64,000 nt of DNA from Leptolyngbya sp. NIES-3755 (GCA_001548435.1 AP017308.1:5837030-5901029); one strand, 5' to 3'. Positions 16,356-26,143 are shown, counted from the stretch's first letter. Notes: generated by a model from the sequence alone, not told the origin. Numbers and translations are program-made.

Positions 16356-18181
16356 TAAGGTTTCACAGCCGTTTGACAAGTGGTTGAATCAGTCTGAACA
16401 GGCGGCATCAAAGCCACAACATGCGGAACCGGACGCGGCGTGTAGCTCATCATCGATTCGCCTTTGTACACCAGAGATGCACTCGCACCAGAATCGAGCA
16501 TCACCGCTTCTTTCAATCCTGCTTTGGATAGCGCTTCCCCTAGTGCGACTGAGTTCACATAGTCACCCGATACCCCGACTAAAGGACGATCGGCTTGATC
16601 AATTCCCCAAAACGCTCGATCGCGTTCTGCATCAAATCCAAACAATCCTCGAAATGTCTCTGCGGATTGGGGTTGCCCCTCTTTCACAAGCCATGCTCCT
16701 GCAACAAAAGCATCCTTGGCATCGCTCATTTCTGAAAGAATTCCTTCGCGAGTATTGTGTTTGAGCGGATCGAATGGAACGAACTTAATTGTGCGATCGC
16801 TAATTAATACCAAAGGTCGCCCTTCGAGTTTTGCCAATGTTCCTTGAGGAGCCGCTGCAAACGTTCCCGAATAACCACTCATTACGGGACCAATCATCTT
16901 GTTCGAGTCGAGCATTTCCAGCGAAAAGAAGCCCCCATCGACGGCTGCGATCGCAGGCGTACCTTCCATGATTTCGCCCACTTGGTATCGAGTTTTGGCA
17001 TGAATCGTCGTCGGCTTTCCGCCTGCTGCCATAATCAACGGCACTTTCCCGATCGTGGTTTTGATCAATTCCACAGGCGCACTAAAGTTCTTACCGTCTT
17101 GCATAAATGCGATCGGAGGTCCACCACTGGCAACTTCTAGCACCTTCTCAATTTGAGATTGTCCAATCCGCGAAATGTTGAACAGATTCTCAGATTCTGC
17201 GGCAAATAGATTCGCTTCATCGCTCATTGTCCAAGCGGCTTGATAGCCTGCTGCGATCGCGGCTTGTTGAACTCGTTCATCATTTTTGCCTTCAGGATAG
17301 ACAAAATACTTGATCGGAATGCCGAGATTGGTTTCTAGCGATCGCTTAGATTCGGTCATCTCGAACGCTAACTTGGCATCGTCTTTGATCTCGCGCAGAT
17401 CGGCGGGATGGTTCACGCTATGAGAAGCGATCGTCACTAACGGATCAGCCGCCATTTCTTTCACTTGTGCCCAATTCATCCCCGGACGACCTCTCGGTTT
17501 ATCAATCTTGGCAGGATAAATCGAGAATGCCGCTGGATAGCGATACTTTTTCATCAACGGATAGACATATTTGTAATGTCCTAAGTAACCATCATCGAAT
17601 GTGAGTACGATCGGTTTCGGAGGCAGTGGAATTCCGGTTTTGAGATGTTCAACCAACTGATCCAAACTGATCGGAGTCAGTCCGTTTTTTTGAATCAGTT
17701 GAAAATGAGCCTCTAATTCTTCAGGCGTGACATCAAAAAAAACTTCTTTCTGAGCAATGATGTCGTGATACATCATGATTGGAACTTTCGCCAATCGAGC
17801 ACGGGGATTGATTTCGGGAGAGGGCACTTCAGCAAATTCCGTTTTCCAAGCCTCCGCGAACCGTTTCGATTCAGCATTAAACGTCACAGGCTTGAAATCA
17901 GTTGGAACCGAAGTCGAAGCTTGATACCCGATTTGAGTGCCTTGGGAGCACACAGGCGCGATCGCAACATTCAAGCTCGATTGCAGCGTCGGAGGCTTCT
18001 CAGCGACATTCAACAGGGGCGGCGTAAGCGTCGTCATCTGAGTCGTATCCAGTCCAGAGCAAGCCGCGATCGAGACCGTTGCGGCGAAAGACAATAAACC
18101 CAGCGTCAAACGTTTCCACTTCGATCGAGGAGCAACCCGCTTAGAGAAGCTCAGGAGACGATTCCAAGGCGACAATTTCAT
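16355..18181 (-). CDS. Lipoprotein: NodB polysaccharide deacetylase fused to phosphodiester glycosidase (NAGPA-like)
   Basis: 608 aa. A basic start, hydrophobic helix and lipobox VSIAAC (Cys41) mark a lipoprotein. Residues 130-320 are a carbohydrate esterase 4 (NodB) domain with LTFDDGY (Asp196, Asp197) and metal ligands His254 and His258 in ASHSVNHP. Residues about 375-600 match the DUF2233/NAGPA phosphodiester glycosidase fold (AAVDGGFF, VMLDSGASASLV). The protein should trim N-acetyl groups and sugar phosphodiesters on a surface or wall polymer. The stop TAG straddles the right end of the MITE, so the last residues may be lost. Confidence 0.88.
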   Translation of the reverse strand: MKLSPWNRLLSFSKRVAPRSKWKRLTLGLLSFAATVSIAACSGLDTTQMTTLTPPLLNVAEKPPTLQSSLNVAIAPVCSQGTQIGYQASTSVPTDFKPVTFNAESKRFAEAWKTEFAEVPSPEINPRARLAKVPIMMYHDIIAQKEVFFDVTPEELEAHFQLIQKNGLTPISLDQLVEHLKTGIPLPPKPIVLTFDDGYLGHYKYVYPLMKKYRYPAAFSIYPAKIDKPRGRPGMNWAQVKEMAADPLVTIASHSVNHPADLREIKDDAKLAFEMTESKRSLETNLGIPIKYFVYPEGKNDERVQQAAIAAGYQAAWTMSDEANLFAAESENLFNISRIGQSQIEKVLEVASGGPPIAFMQDGKNFSAPVELIKTTIGKVPLIMAAGGKPTTIHAKTRYQVGEIMEGTPAIAAVDGGFFSLEMLDSNKMIGPVMSGYSGTFAAAPQGTLAKLEGRPLVLISDRTIKFVPFDPLKHNTREGILSEMSDAKDAFVAGAWLVKEGQPQSAETFRGLFGFDAERDRAFWGIDQADRPLVGVSGDYVNSVALGEALSKAGLKEAVMLDSGASASLVYKGESMMSYTPRPVPHVVALMPPVQTDSTTCQTAVKP

Positions 18182-18308
18182 GGTGAGGTGGGGTTAGGGT
18201 CACTTGCTAAATATGTACTCGATCCGACTGGCATCCCTAAGTCATGCAAATTACACAATTAGAGGGAGGCTTGTCAATCTTTTCCACGCTAGGTCTAACC
18301 CCATCCGG

Positions 18309-18980
18309 TCAAATTGAAGTTCCGTTTAATCGCTCCAGTGCGATCCGTGCCGCTTCTGCCACGTTGGAATTACTGTCTTTTTCCAAGTAGCGCAAGGCTG
18401 AAATACTTTTTTCGCTGGGAAGATTGCCTAAAGCTTCTGCCAATCGTTGTCGAACTAACCAGTCTTCCGATTGAGCAAACCGTAGAATCGCCTCGACGCT
18501 ATCGATCGCTTTGATTTCTCCCAATGCTGCGATCGCGGCTTGCTGAACGACAATTTCTTCACTGTTCAAAGCTTGCAACAGGACTTCTTTGGCTCTCGGA
18601 TCTTTCAAATTTCCTAACGAGACAGCCGCACTAAAGCGCACTAGCCAATCTGTATCTTCATAAAATGCGCGAACTAGCGGCTCAAATGCTCTCAAATCTT
18701 CGAGATAGCCTAATGCACCTGCGGCATCGGCTCGAATCCCATAATCTTTCTCAGTTTCGAGAATGTTGAGCAAAATCGGAAAACATTCGTCGGTTTGCTT
18801 GATCCCCAGCGCGAACACCGCCATCGATCGGATCTGCAAACTTTCGTCGTTTAGCACCTTTTTGATTAGTGGCACAGCATCTTCAGCCGGAACCTCCCGC
18901 AAATTCGCTAAGGCAATCATGCGATCGCGGCTACTCTCGCTTTCTAGTTGTTGGGCAATTTGATCGATGCTGAGACTCAT
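18309..18980 (-). CDS. HEAT-repeat protein (PBS-lyase-like repeats)
   Basis: About 223 aa from the ATG at 18980 (a GTG lies three codons earlier). It is made almost wholly of 30-31-residue HEAT units of the type (D/N)xxxxVRxxAAxALGxLxDxRAxxxL; about six can be counted. Cyanobacterial proteins of this repeat class include bilin lyase subunits CpcE/F and NblB, but the length and absence of phycobilisome genes nearby leave the role open. It is a protein-binding scaffold. Confidence 0.82.
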   Translation of the reverse strand: MSLSIDQIAQQLESESSRDRMIALANLREVPAEDAVPLIKKVLNDESLQIRSMAVFALGIKQTDECFPILLNILETEKDYGIRADAAGALGYLEDLRAFEPLVRAFYEDTDWLVRFSAAVSLGNLKDPRAKEVLLQALNSEEIVVQQAAIAALGEIKAIDSVEAILRFAQSEDWLVRQRLAEALGNLPSEKSISALRYLEKDSNSNVAEAARIALERLNGTSI

Positions 18981-19082
18981 AATTTTCACAAATCTTAAAG
19001 TGCTGATTTTATTGTGGCAGAATTGCGCTGATCTGTTTGGGTGGAATCAACTCAATTCCAAACGGATATCCACATTCGTGCA

Positions 19083-19112
19083 AACAAAAACGACGGAAGA
19101 TGACTCCCGCCG
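19083..19112 (-). terminator. Rho-independent terminator for the 19132 gene
   Basis: Read on the minus strand, CGGCGGGAG pairs with CTTCCGTCG (with G-U wobbles) over a four-base loop and is followed by TTTTTGTTTG. It lies about 20 bp beyond the stop of the small acidic protein gene. Confidence 0.75.
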
Positions 19113-19131
19113 CTGGTGAAAAACAATTTTA

Positions 19132-19446
19132 CTAACTCGGTAAATCTACCCGATTGCCATCGTTATCTTCGTAGTACATCGGAGGCTCAACAGCAAAGTT
19201 ATTAATCTGACCTGATTCGGTGATCACATATCCGTCTGTTGTCTTCAAATCGGTATCTGATTCTGCTTCGACTGCGGCTTCTAGGTTGTGAATGTTTTCT
19301 TCAACGTTGACACCAGAAGGAATGCGTTCATCCGGAGCATTCACATCAGTTGGCTGTGCGGTTTGGACTGCCCAATGATCGTTCCCTGCTGCACCTCTTC
19401 CGGGTTGTGCTGATTCTGGAGATGAGAGATCTGGATTGTTTGACAT
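19132..19446 (-). CDS. Small acidic hypothetical protein
   Basis: 104 aa, acidic and probably unstructured in the first third (many Ser, Pro, Asn, Gly). The sequence DGYVITESGQINNFAVEPPMYYEDNDG near the C terminus gives a compact Tyr/Asp-rich end. No family recognised. It is monocistronic with its own terminator, which supports it being a real gene. Confidence 0.65.
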   Translation of the reverse strand: MSNNPDLSSPESAQPGRGAAGNDHWAVQTAQPTDVNAPDERIPSGVNVEENIHNLEAAVEAESDTDLKTTDGYVITESGQINNFAVEPPMYYEDNDGNRVDLPS

Positions 19447-19682
19447 AGTGTTTACTTTGAACTTTTACTGCATGGTTTTGACAATACTGCGATCGAGCTT
19501 TTCAAGCATTCCCTCGATCGAGAGACCTTGCTAATCCTAAAGACAGAATCGTTTAATTTGTGAATTCAGTAATTTAAAACTCGTGGGGGTATTTAGACCA
19601 CCAATTTAGTCAGAAATATCCTGCAATTCTAAAAATCAAAGTTGTGTTCTGTATAGTAAATGCAGCGAGTTTAATCTGAAAT

Positions 19683-20288
19683 ATGGCTGACCAAAAGCGT
19701 TCCTCTAACGGATGTCTTCCCTTTCTGTTGGGCGTAGGAGTCATGGCGATTACAGGGGGCAGCATCTACCTTTTCACTCAGCGACAAGCCACCGCTCCCA
19801 CGACTTCCCCGATTGCAAATGCTCCAACCACAGTCGCTCCAGCCTCTCCACAATCTCCTACTCAATCCCCCACCAGTCCACCTCCAACCGACACGCTCCC
19901 GCCTGCCCCTACGGTGAATCTCCAGGTAAATCATCCGAATGGTTCCACCGCTCGTTTAACGCAGCTAACATTCGGAGAAGACAACATCGCTGCCTCGATC
20001 GCGGTGACAAACGGTTACAAAGAAGCAATCAAACTGAATGGCTCTGAAGATTTTGTGATTACCGATAATTTTGGCAATCAATATAATCTAGCGACTCCAC
20101 CAGAAAACGCAGAAATTAACATTGCTCCTGGAACAACTTTGAAGGGGCAATTTGTGTTCAAAGGTCGTCTTGCACCCAACACCACTTCGATCACCGTGAC
20201 CACCAACAGCAAGTTTGGAACAGATGCCACATTTAGCACAACTCCAAAAATCGTATTTAACGTTCCGCTGCCAGGAGGCGCAAAATGA
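19683..20288 (+). CDS. Membrane-anchored protein with Pro/Thr linker and beta-rich periplasmic domain
   Basis: 201 aa: a short cytosolic start, one membrane helix (about 13-32), a Pro/Thr/Ser linker (35-80), and a beta-rich domain of about 110 residues (VNLQVNHPNGSTARLTQLTF onward) that looks like an immunoglobulin-type or DUF4352-like fold. The stop overlaps the next gene (OmpA-like lipoprotein) by 4 bp, so the two are co-translated and likely act together at the outer membrane-wall interface. Confidence 0.7.
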   Translation: MADQKRSSNGCLPFLLGVGVMAITGGSIYLFTQRQATAPTTSPIANAPTTVAPASPQSPTQSPTSPPPTDTLPPAPTVNLQVNHPNGSTARLTQLTFGEDNIAASIAVTNGYKEAIKLNGSEDFVITDNFGNQYNLATPPENAEINIAPGTTLKGQFVFKGRLAPNTTSITVTTNSKFGTDATFSTTPKIVFNVPLPGGAK

Positions 20289-20890
20289 AGTGGCTTGCAC
20301 TCGCGATCGCTGTGAGTCTCGCGGCTTGTCGCCCGATCGAATCTCCGCCCACGACGACTTTGAGCCAGCCTTCAACGCCTGCCGTCACACGCTTAGAGCC
20401 TCCCACTACGATCGAGCCAACTCGCCTCGAATCTAGTTCAAGCGCACCCACCAGCACCACGACGATTACCGTTCAGCAAGCAATTACCGATTTGCAAGCC
20501 CAACGGACTTCTGAAGGATTGCAGGTAAATTTGCCAGAAAATATTCTGTTCGATTTTGATAAGGCTGACATTCGACCGAACGCCAAACCAACCTTACAGA
20601 AGCTCAGCGTCTTGCTGAAAACTTATCAAAATTCACCGACTGAGATTCGGGGATACACAGATAGTAAAGGCAGCGACGAGTACAATCAGGATCTTTCTGA
20701 ACGTCGCGCCAAAGCGGTTGAATCTTATCTAGTTCAGAACTTTCAGGTAAACGGCGATCGCTTAACTCCAAAAGGATTGGGCAAGACTCAACCGATCGCG
20801 CCGAACACAAAACCGGATGGCTCAGACGATCCAGAAGGTCGCCAGAAGAATCGCCGCGTCGAAGTGATCATCCGCAATATTGCGCCTTAA
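20285..20890 (+). CDS. OmpA-family peptidoglycan-binding lipoprotein
   Basis: 201 aa with lipobox SLAAC (Cys15), a Thr/Pro linker, and an OmpA-C domain (about 85-200): ILFDFDKADIRPNA opens the domain and GYTDSKGSDEYN with LSERRAKAV are the peptidoglycan-binding signatures. It tethers the outer membrane to the wall. Translationally coupled to the preceding gene; its stop overlaps by 4 bp the end of the convergent AAA gene. Confidence 0.9.
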   Translation: MKWLALAIAVSLAACRPIESPPTTTLSQPSTPAVTRLEPPTTIEPTRLESSSSAPTSTTTITVQQAITDLQAQRTSEGLQVNLPENILFDFDKADIRPNAKPTLQKLSVLLKTYQNSPTEIRGYTDSKGSDEYNQDLSERRAKAVESYLVQNFQVNGDRLTPKGLGKTQPIAPNTKPDGSDDPEGRQKNRRVEVIIRNIAP

Positions 20891-22656
20891 CGTCGTTGGC
20901 TGAGTAGGGCTTGATATGCGATCGAAAAATCTTCCCCGGTAATCTGCAAATTCTCAGGTTCCATCATTCCCTGAGCACGATACCGTCGAATGGCTTGTAA
21001 TGCTGCTTGATTGCTCAAAAGTGCTAAATCTGCACCATTCCAGCCTTCGGTTGATTGTGCGATCGCGTCGAGATCAACATCAGCTAAAGGTCGATCGACA
21101 TTGTGAACTTGCAGAATTGCGAATCGACTCGATTGATCTGGAAGCGAAACTTCAATCTGCAAATCTAATCGTCCTGCTCGAAGCAAGGCTGGATCAAGTT
21201 CATCTGGGCGATTCGTTGCACCAATGAGTAGAACCGTTCCACAGTCTTGGAGTCCATCTAATTCGGTGAGCAATTGACCCACGACGCGATCGCTCACTCC
21301 CGAATCGCCATTAAACTTTCCACGGGCAGGCGCTAAGGTATCAATCTCATCAATAAACACTACACAGGGCGAAGCTTGACGGGCTTTGTTAAACAGATCT
21401 CGCACTTCTTGTTCTGCGGCTCCGACCCAACGGCTCATTAACTCTGCACCATTCACTGCAATAAAGTTCGCTCTAGCTTGAGATGCGACCGCTTTCGCTA
21501 ATAATGTTTTCCCCGTTCCAGGCAATCCCCAAAGTAAAATTCCACGAGGTGCTTTTGCTCCAGTTTGCTGAAACAATTCGGGATAGAGCATTGCTCCTTC
21601 GACTGCTTCTTGCAAAGTTCGTTTAATGTCTTCCAAACCTCCAATCTGTTCCCAAGCAATGTTTGGAGATTCAACCTCGACCGATCGTAGAACTGAGGGT
21701 TTGATTTCTTTCAAAGCTTGGAGAAAATCGGATTGTTCGATCGACAATTGATCCGGCACTGCTTCCAACGAAGGAACCTGCCGTCTAAGTGCAATGTAAG
21801 CTGCTTTTTGGCAAACTGCTTTGAGGTCGGCTCCCACCATTCCCACAGTTTGATCTGCAACTACTTCAAGATCAACTGAACTAAGCGGCATCGATCGTGT
21901 CAGGATTTTAAGAATCTCCAATCGTCCATTGCGATCGGGAACGCGGAACTGAATTTCTCGATCGAATCTTCCGGGTCGTCGTAATGCTGGATCGATCTGG
22001 TCGGGGCGATTTGTCGCTGCCAGAACAATCACACCTTTAGTTTGAGCAAATCCATCCATCAAGGTGAGCAACTGAGCCACAACCCTCTTTTCGACTTCGC
22101 CTTCGACTTTGGCGCGATCGGGAGCAAGACTATCAATTTCGTCGATAAAAATAATGCAAGGAGTGGAAGCCGCTGCTTTCTCAAAAATACTCCGCAAACG
22201 GGCTTCGGCTTCTCCGTAATACTTGCCCATCACTTCGGGAGCCGCGATCGCAATATAGTTCACGCCCAACTCTTCGGAGAGCGATCGAGCCGTCAAAGTT
22301 TTCCCCGTCCCTGGTGAACCTGCTAGTAAAACTCCTCGAATCGGCTCCAGTCCCAATTTTGCCAATACTTCTGGACGTTTGAGCGGCAGTTCAACTAATT
22401 CGCGCAATTCTTGTAAAACTTCTCGCAACCCGCCAACATTTTGCAGCGAAACTGGATTTGCTGGCGGCGGAGTGACAACCACTTCTGGAGCAGGAGATTG
22501 AGCAGGACGATTCACACTGGTATTGCGTGGAATGCTACTAAATGCTGCACCTCGATTAATCTGCACGTTCGCTTTTAGTTCACCTTTCTCTGCTTTTTCC
22601 TCCAGCAATTTTGCCAGTTCCAGCAGTTGTTCAAATCCTTTAAATAGCTCACTCAT
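20887..22656 (-). CDS. Cdc48/p97-like AAA ATPase with two ATPase rings
   Basis: 589 aa with two complete AAA modules: GSPGTGKT (114-121) with IIFIDE (168-173), and GLPGTGKT (377-384) with VVFIDE (432-437). Both have the second region of homology (ATNRPDQIDPALRRPGR, ATNRPDELDPALLRAGR). The usual Cdc48 N domain is missing; instead a 30-residue amphipathic helix (FEQLLELAKLLEEKAEKGE) and Pro-rich linker lie ahead. Such enzymes thread proteins through the ring to extract them from complexes or membranes. It is divergent from a double ArsA/Get3-type ATPase 60 bp away, suggesting a shared promoter region and a joint role. Confidence 0.9.
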   Translation of the reverse strand: MSELFKGFEQLLELAKLLEEKAEKGELKANVQINRGAAFSSIPRNTSVNRPAQSPAPEVVVTPPPANPVSLQNVGGLREVLQELRELVELPLKRPEVLAKLGLEPIRGVLLAGSPGTGKTLTARSLSEELGVNYIAIAAPEVMGKYYGEAEARLRSIFEKAAASTPCIIFIDEIDSLAPDRAKVEGEVEKRVVAQLLTLMDGFAQTKGVIVLAATNRPDQIDPALRRPGRFDREIQFRVPDRNGRLEILKILTRSMPLSSVDLEVVADQTVGMVGADLKAVCQKAAYIALRRQVPSLEAVPDQLSIEQSDFLQALKEIKPSVLRSVEVESPNIAWEQIGGLEDIKRTLQEAVEGAMLYPELFQQTGAKAPRGILLWGLPGTGKTLLAKAVASQARANFIAVNGAELMSRWVGAAEQEVRDLFNKARQASPCVVFIDEIDTLAPARGKFNGDSGVSDRVVGQLLTELDGLQDCGTVLLIGATNRPDELDPALLRAGRLDLQIEVSLPDQSSRFAILQVHNVDRPLADVDLDAIAQSTEGWNGADLALLSNQAALQAIRRYRAQGMMEPENLQITGEDFSIAYQALLSQRR

Positions 22657-22716
22657 GATGTTACCGAGTTTCGGGGAAGACTATTAGGGATTGTGCCCAA
22701 CTCGCTCTGTTGAATT

Positions 22717-24534
22717 ATGAAGACTCTGAATTCGTTTGATTTTCTGCGTTTGGCAATGTTTAGCGGTAAAGGTGGCGTGGGTAAATCTACGCTGTCAAGT
22801 GGCTTTGCTCGCAGATGGGCGAAACAGTTTCCGAATGAGCGAATCTTGCTGCTCTCGACTGATCCAGCCCATTCACTCGGCGATGTGCTGCAAATGGATG
22901 TGGATAACACAGCGAGATCTGTTGATGATTTGCCGAATTTGAGTGTTAGAGCGTTAGCTGCTGAATTGCTGCTCAAAGACTTCAAATTGAACTATGGCGA
23001 GATTTTAGAACGATTAGTCGAACGGGGAAGCTTTGTTGAAAAAGGGGATTTATCTTCGGTCTGGGATTTGGGCTGGTCGGGACTTGACGAACTGATGGGA
23101 ATTCTCGAAATTCATCGATTGTTAAAAGAGAAGATTGTCGATCGCATTGTGGTCGATATGGCTCCAAGCGGTCACACTCTAGCATTGTTCAATCTGATGG
23201 ATTTTCTGCAAGAGTTCCTATCTGCATTGGAGCTATTTCAGCAAAAACACCGCACCCTGAGCGAGACATTTACAGGACGCTACACCCCTGATGAAGTCGA
23301 TCGCTTTCTTGAAACAATGCAGCAAGATTTAATTGATGGACGATCGCTATTACAAGATCGATCGCGGTCTGCTTGTTTTATTGTTGCGATCGCAGAATGG
23401 CTAAGTCTACGAGAATCCCAACGCTTTCTCAAATCTCTGGAAACACTAGAGATTCCATTCGGTGGATTATTTCTAAATCAGATTCATACCCAGAGCGAAC
23501 CATTGATTGAAAAGTTTAAGAATACGTTTGAGCCTGGATCGTTGATCACGATTCCACAGCAGAATCAGGAACCGATTGGAGGAAACGCGATCGATCATCT
23601 CATTGCACAAATCGGGAGTTCAAGTTCTATCTCAATTTCTCCCTCTGTTCAGTCTTCAATCAAGCTTCCAGACTTTATCTCAGAAGGTCGCAAACTGTTA
23701 TTAATTGGTGGAAAAGGTGGCGTTGGAAAAACAACGGTTGCAGCCGCGATCGCGCTCGATCTTGCAAAACAATATCCTGATAAAAAAATTCGTGTAATCT
23801 CGATTGATCCTGCTCATTCGCTTGGTGACGCGTTCGGAACTGAACTGGGGCATGAACCGACTAATCTTTCTCCGAACTTAAGCGCTCAAGAAATTGATGC
23901 TCGATCGATGCTCGATGATTTTCGCGAAGCTTACCTTTGGGAATTAGCTGACATGATGAGCGGTGAAACTGGAGATGATTCGCTACAAATTGCTTACACT
24001 CCCGAAGCCTGGCGAAAAATCATGTCTCAAGCACTTCCTGGCATCGAAGAAATGCTTTCACTCATTGAAGTGATGGAACTGCTCGACTCACAGGCACAAG
24101 ATTTGATTATTCTCGACACGGCTCCAACTGGACATCTATTACGGTTTCTAGAAATGCCTTCGGTGCTCTCAGACTGGTTGGCTTGGATTTTCAAACTCTG
24201 GCTCAAATATCAAAACGTGATTGGTCATACCGAATTCATGAGCCGATTAAGAACATTGCGTCAACGAATTGTTCAAACTCATAAAAAACTTCAGAATTCC
24301 GAACACACAGAGTTTATTGGTGTGGTGCAGAACCGATCGACAATCCTCGCTGAAACCGAGCGTCTGATCCAAGCTCTAGAACAATTGCAAGTTCATCAGC
24401 GCTACATCGTTCACAATCGCGCCGAACACTCGATCGAGCAATTCGCTGGAAAAGCGATCGTCACCCTTCCAAACGTTTCCGCTGAACTTCCTCCTTTCGC
24501 CCAGTTAGAGAAAGTTGCGGAACTAATCCGATAG
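22717..24534 (+). CDS. Tandem ArsA/Get3-like ATPase
   Basis: 605 aa made of two fused anion-pump-type ATPases. The first half has [10 protein letters not shown] (16-25), [10 protein letters not shown] and MAPSGHTL; the second has [10 protein letters not shown] (331-340), [10 protein letters not shown] and [14 protein letters not shown]. Both deviant Walker A signatures and both switch motifs are kept, so both sites may work. Classical ArsA is arsenite-driven and pairs with ArsB; no ars genes are nearby and no Cys triad was seen. A Get3-like role in handling membrane proteins is as likely. Divergent from the Cdc48-like gene. Confidence 0.88.
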   Translation: MKTLNSFDFLRLAMFSGKGGVGKSTLSSGFARRWAKQFPNERILLLSTDPAHSLGDVLQMDVDNTARSVDDLPNLSVRALAAELLLKDFKLNYGEILERLVERGSFVEKGDLSSVWDLGWSGLDELMGILEIHRLLKEKIVDRIVVDMAPSGHTLALFNLMDFLQEFLSALELFQQKHRTLSETFTGRYTPDEVDRFLETMQQDLIDGRSLLQDRSRSACFIVAIAEWLSLRESQRFLKSLETLEIPFGGLFLNQIHTQSEPLIEKFKNTFEPGSLITIPQQNQEPIGGNAIDHLIAQIGSSSSISISPSVQSSIKLPDFISEGRKLLLIGGKGGVGKTTVAAAIALDLAKQYPDKKIRVISIDPAHSLGDAFGTELGHEPTNLSPNLSAQEIDARSMLDDFREAYLWELADMMSGETGDDSLQIAYTPEAWRKIMSQALPGIEEMLSLIEVMELLDSQAQDLIILDTAPTGHLLRFLEMPSVLSDWLAWIFKLWLKYQNVIGHTEFMSRLRTLRQRIVQTHKKLQNSEHTEFIGVVQNRSTILAETERLIQALEQLQVHQRYIVHNRAEHSIEQFAGKAIVTLPNVSAELPPFAQLEKVAELIR

Positions 24535-24568
24535 AATAAATTTACTTCGATCGACGTGCGGAAATCTC

Positions 24569-25159
24569 ATGACTCAGACTCGATCTCAAACCCAGCGGCT
24601 AACTTTTGAGGAGTATCTGTCTTATGACGATGGAACAGATACACGATACGAACTTGTGGACGGGGAACTAATCGAGATGCCGCCAGAAAGTGATGAAAAC
24701 AACGATATTGCCAAGCGAATTTTGTTTGAACTTCTCAAGCATTTTTCAATCAGTCTAATTGCTTATAAGGATACTGAAATCGAGGTATCTGGGAGATTTG
24801 CAAGATGCCGACTGCCTGACTTGATTTTGCATACGGAAGACTCTAAAGCAGCCTTAAATCAAACAAGACGCGCAACGATTACTCACGAAATGCCCCCTCC
24901 CGCGATCGTCATTGAAGTCGTTTCTCCAGGCACAACAAATCGAGACAGAGATTACCGCCACAAACGCACCGAATACGCCGCTCGTTGTATTCCTGAATAT
25001 TGGATTATCGATTCAGAAATGCAGCAAATCACGATTTGTACTTGGGACAATGGACAGTACGAAGATCAGATTCGTCGCGGCGAAGAACACTTGCAATCTA
25101 AAATCGCGCCGGGTTTTGCGCTCACGGTAAATCAAATCTTCAACCCCACACCAATTTGA
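24569..25159 (+). CDS. Uma2 family (DUF820) putative endonuclease
   Basis: 196 aa of the restriction-endonuclease-like Uma2 family that is hugely expanded in cyanobacteria. The opening [22 protein letters not shown] is the family start, the core keeps RLPDLILH and [10 protein letters not shown], and the late Lys in RHKRTEYAA completes a PD-(D/E)xK-like site. Activity in the family is largely undocumented. It follows the ATPase gene by 34 bp on the same strand. Confidence 0.88.
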   Translation: MTQTRSQTQRLTFEEYLSYDDGTDTRYELVDGELIEMPPESDENNDIAKRILFELLKHFSISLIAYKDTEIEVSGRFARCRLPDLILHTEDSKAALNQTRRATITHEMPPPAIVIEVVSPGTTNRDRDYRHKRTEYAARCIPEYWIIDSEMQQITICTWDNGQYEDQIRRGEEHLQSKIAPGFALTVNQIFNPTPI

Positions 25160-25216
25160 ACCTAGAGCGCGTATCCTAAAGAAAGTGTGAAGTTTTCTAA
25201 ACTCCTAACCTAATCT

Positions 25217-26086
25217 ATGAAATGTATCATCGATCGCCGCGCTCAGTTTTCGGCAAGTCATCGGTACTACTTGCCAGAATTGAGCGAAGCGGAGAACATC
25301 GAGCGATTTGGAGCCTGTACTCGATCGCCCGGACATGGACATAACTATGTAGTGTATGTCTCGATGTTGGGCGACTTAGACGAATACGGCATGGTCCTCA
25401 ATCTGTCCGATGTCAAGCACGTGATCAAGCGTGAAGTGACCAGCCAGCTTGATTTTTCCTTTCTAAATGATGCCTGGGCAGAATTCCAGCAAACCCTTCC
25501 CACCACCGAAAATATTGCTCGATCGATTTGGAATCGACTGGCATCGCACTTACCGATCGTCAAAATTCGACTGTACGAACATCCTGAACTCTGGGCAGAT
25601 TATCTAGGAAACAATATGGAAGCCTACCTCACCATTAGTACTCACTTCAGTGCCGCTCATCGTCTCGCTCGTCCGGATCTAAGCTTTGAGAAGAATTGCG
25701 AAATTTACGGTAAATGCGCTCGTCCAAACGGTCACGGTCATAACTATCACCTCGAAGTCACAATCAAAGGTGAAATCGATCCGAGAACAGGAATGATTGC
25801 AGATTTAGTCGCGTTCCAAAAAGCGGTCGATGATTACGTCGTGGAACCCTTTGATCATACGTTCTTGAACAAAGATATTCCTTATTTTGAGAAGGTTGTG
25901 CCTACAGCGGAAAATATTGCTGTTCACATTCGCGATTTGCTGGAAGATCCGATTCGGCAAATTGGGGCGCAATTGTACAAAGTGAAATTGATTGAGAGTC
26001 CAAACAATTCTTGTGAGGTGTATGGAGCGGCGGCGACCGATGCGATTCCGCTGTTGATGCGTGAACCTGCATTTGCACAAATTTGA
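25217..26086 (+). CDS. Tandem 6-carboxytetrahydropterin synthase (PTPS/QueD-like, two domains)
   Basis: 289 aa holding two PTPS domains of about 130 residues. Domain 1 keeps His15 (FSASH), Cys34 (FGACTRSPGHGHNY), His40 and His42. Domain 2 keeps FSAAHRL, YGKCARPNGHGHNY and the late EVYG. Zinc ligands and the catalytic Cys are therefore present in both halves. QueD-type enzymes make 6-carboxytetrahydropterin for queuosine; other PTPS enzymes feed pterin cofactors, and cyanobacteria also make pterin glycosides, so the product is not settled. Most family members are single-domain. Confidence 0.85.
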   Translation: MKCIIDRRAQFSASHRYYLPELSEAENIERFGACTRSPGHGHNYVVYVSMLGDLDEYGMVLNLSDVKHVIKREVTSQLDFSFLNDAWAEFQQTLPTTENIARSIWNRLASHLPIVKIRLYEHPELWADYLGNNMEAYLTISTHFSAAHRLARPDLSFEKNCEIYGKCARPNGHGHNYHLEVTIKGEIDPRTGMIADLVAFQKAVDDYVVEPFDHTFLNKDIPYFEKVVPTAENIAVHIRDLLEDPIRQIGAQLYKVKLIESPNNSCEVYGAAATDAIPLLMREPAFAQI

Positions 26087-26114
26087 TCAGTTTTGATCAA
26101 TCCATTCTGCATGA

Positions 26115-26143
26115 TGCCGTGGCAAATAGACTTCGCCATGGCA
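26115..26143. terminator. Possible bidirectional terminator between queD-like and argC
   Basis: TGCCGTGGC (26115-26123) pairs with GCCATGGCA (26135-26143) with one G-T wobble around an 11-nt loop, in the 87-bp gap between two convergent genes. There is no clear T run. Confidence 0.45.

Noticed and set aside
19447-19682. Small gene in the 236-bp gap before the membrane-linked protein
   Set aside because: No open frame with a ribosome site was found; it looks like a plain AT-rich promoter region.
20887-22656. Gas vesicle cluster
   Set aside because: The helix at the AAA N terminus recalled gas-vesicle accessory proteins, but there is no GvpA or other gvp gene in the window.
22717-24534. Arsenite export pump
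   Set aside because: No arsB, arsC or arsR nearby and no Cys triad seen; the ArsA-fold alone does not prove arsenic handling.
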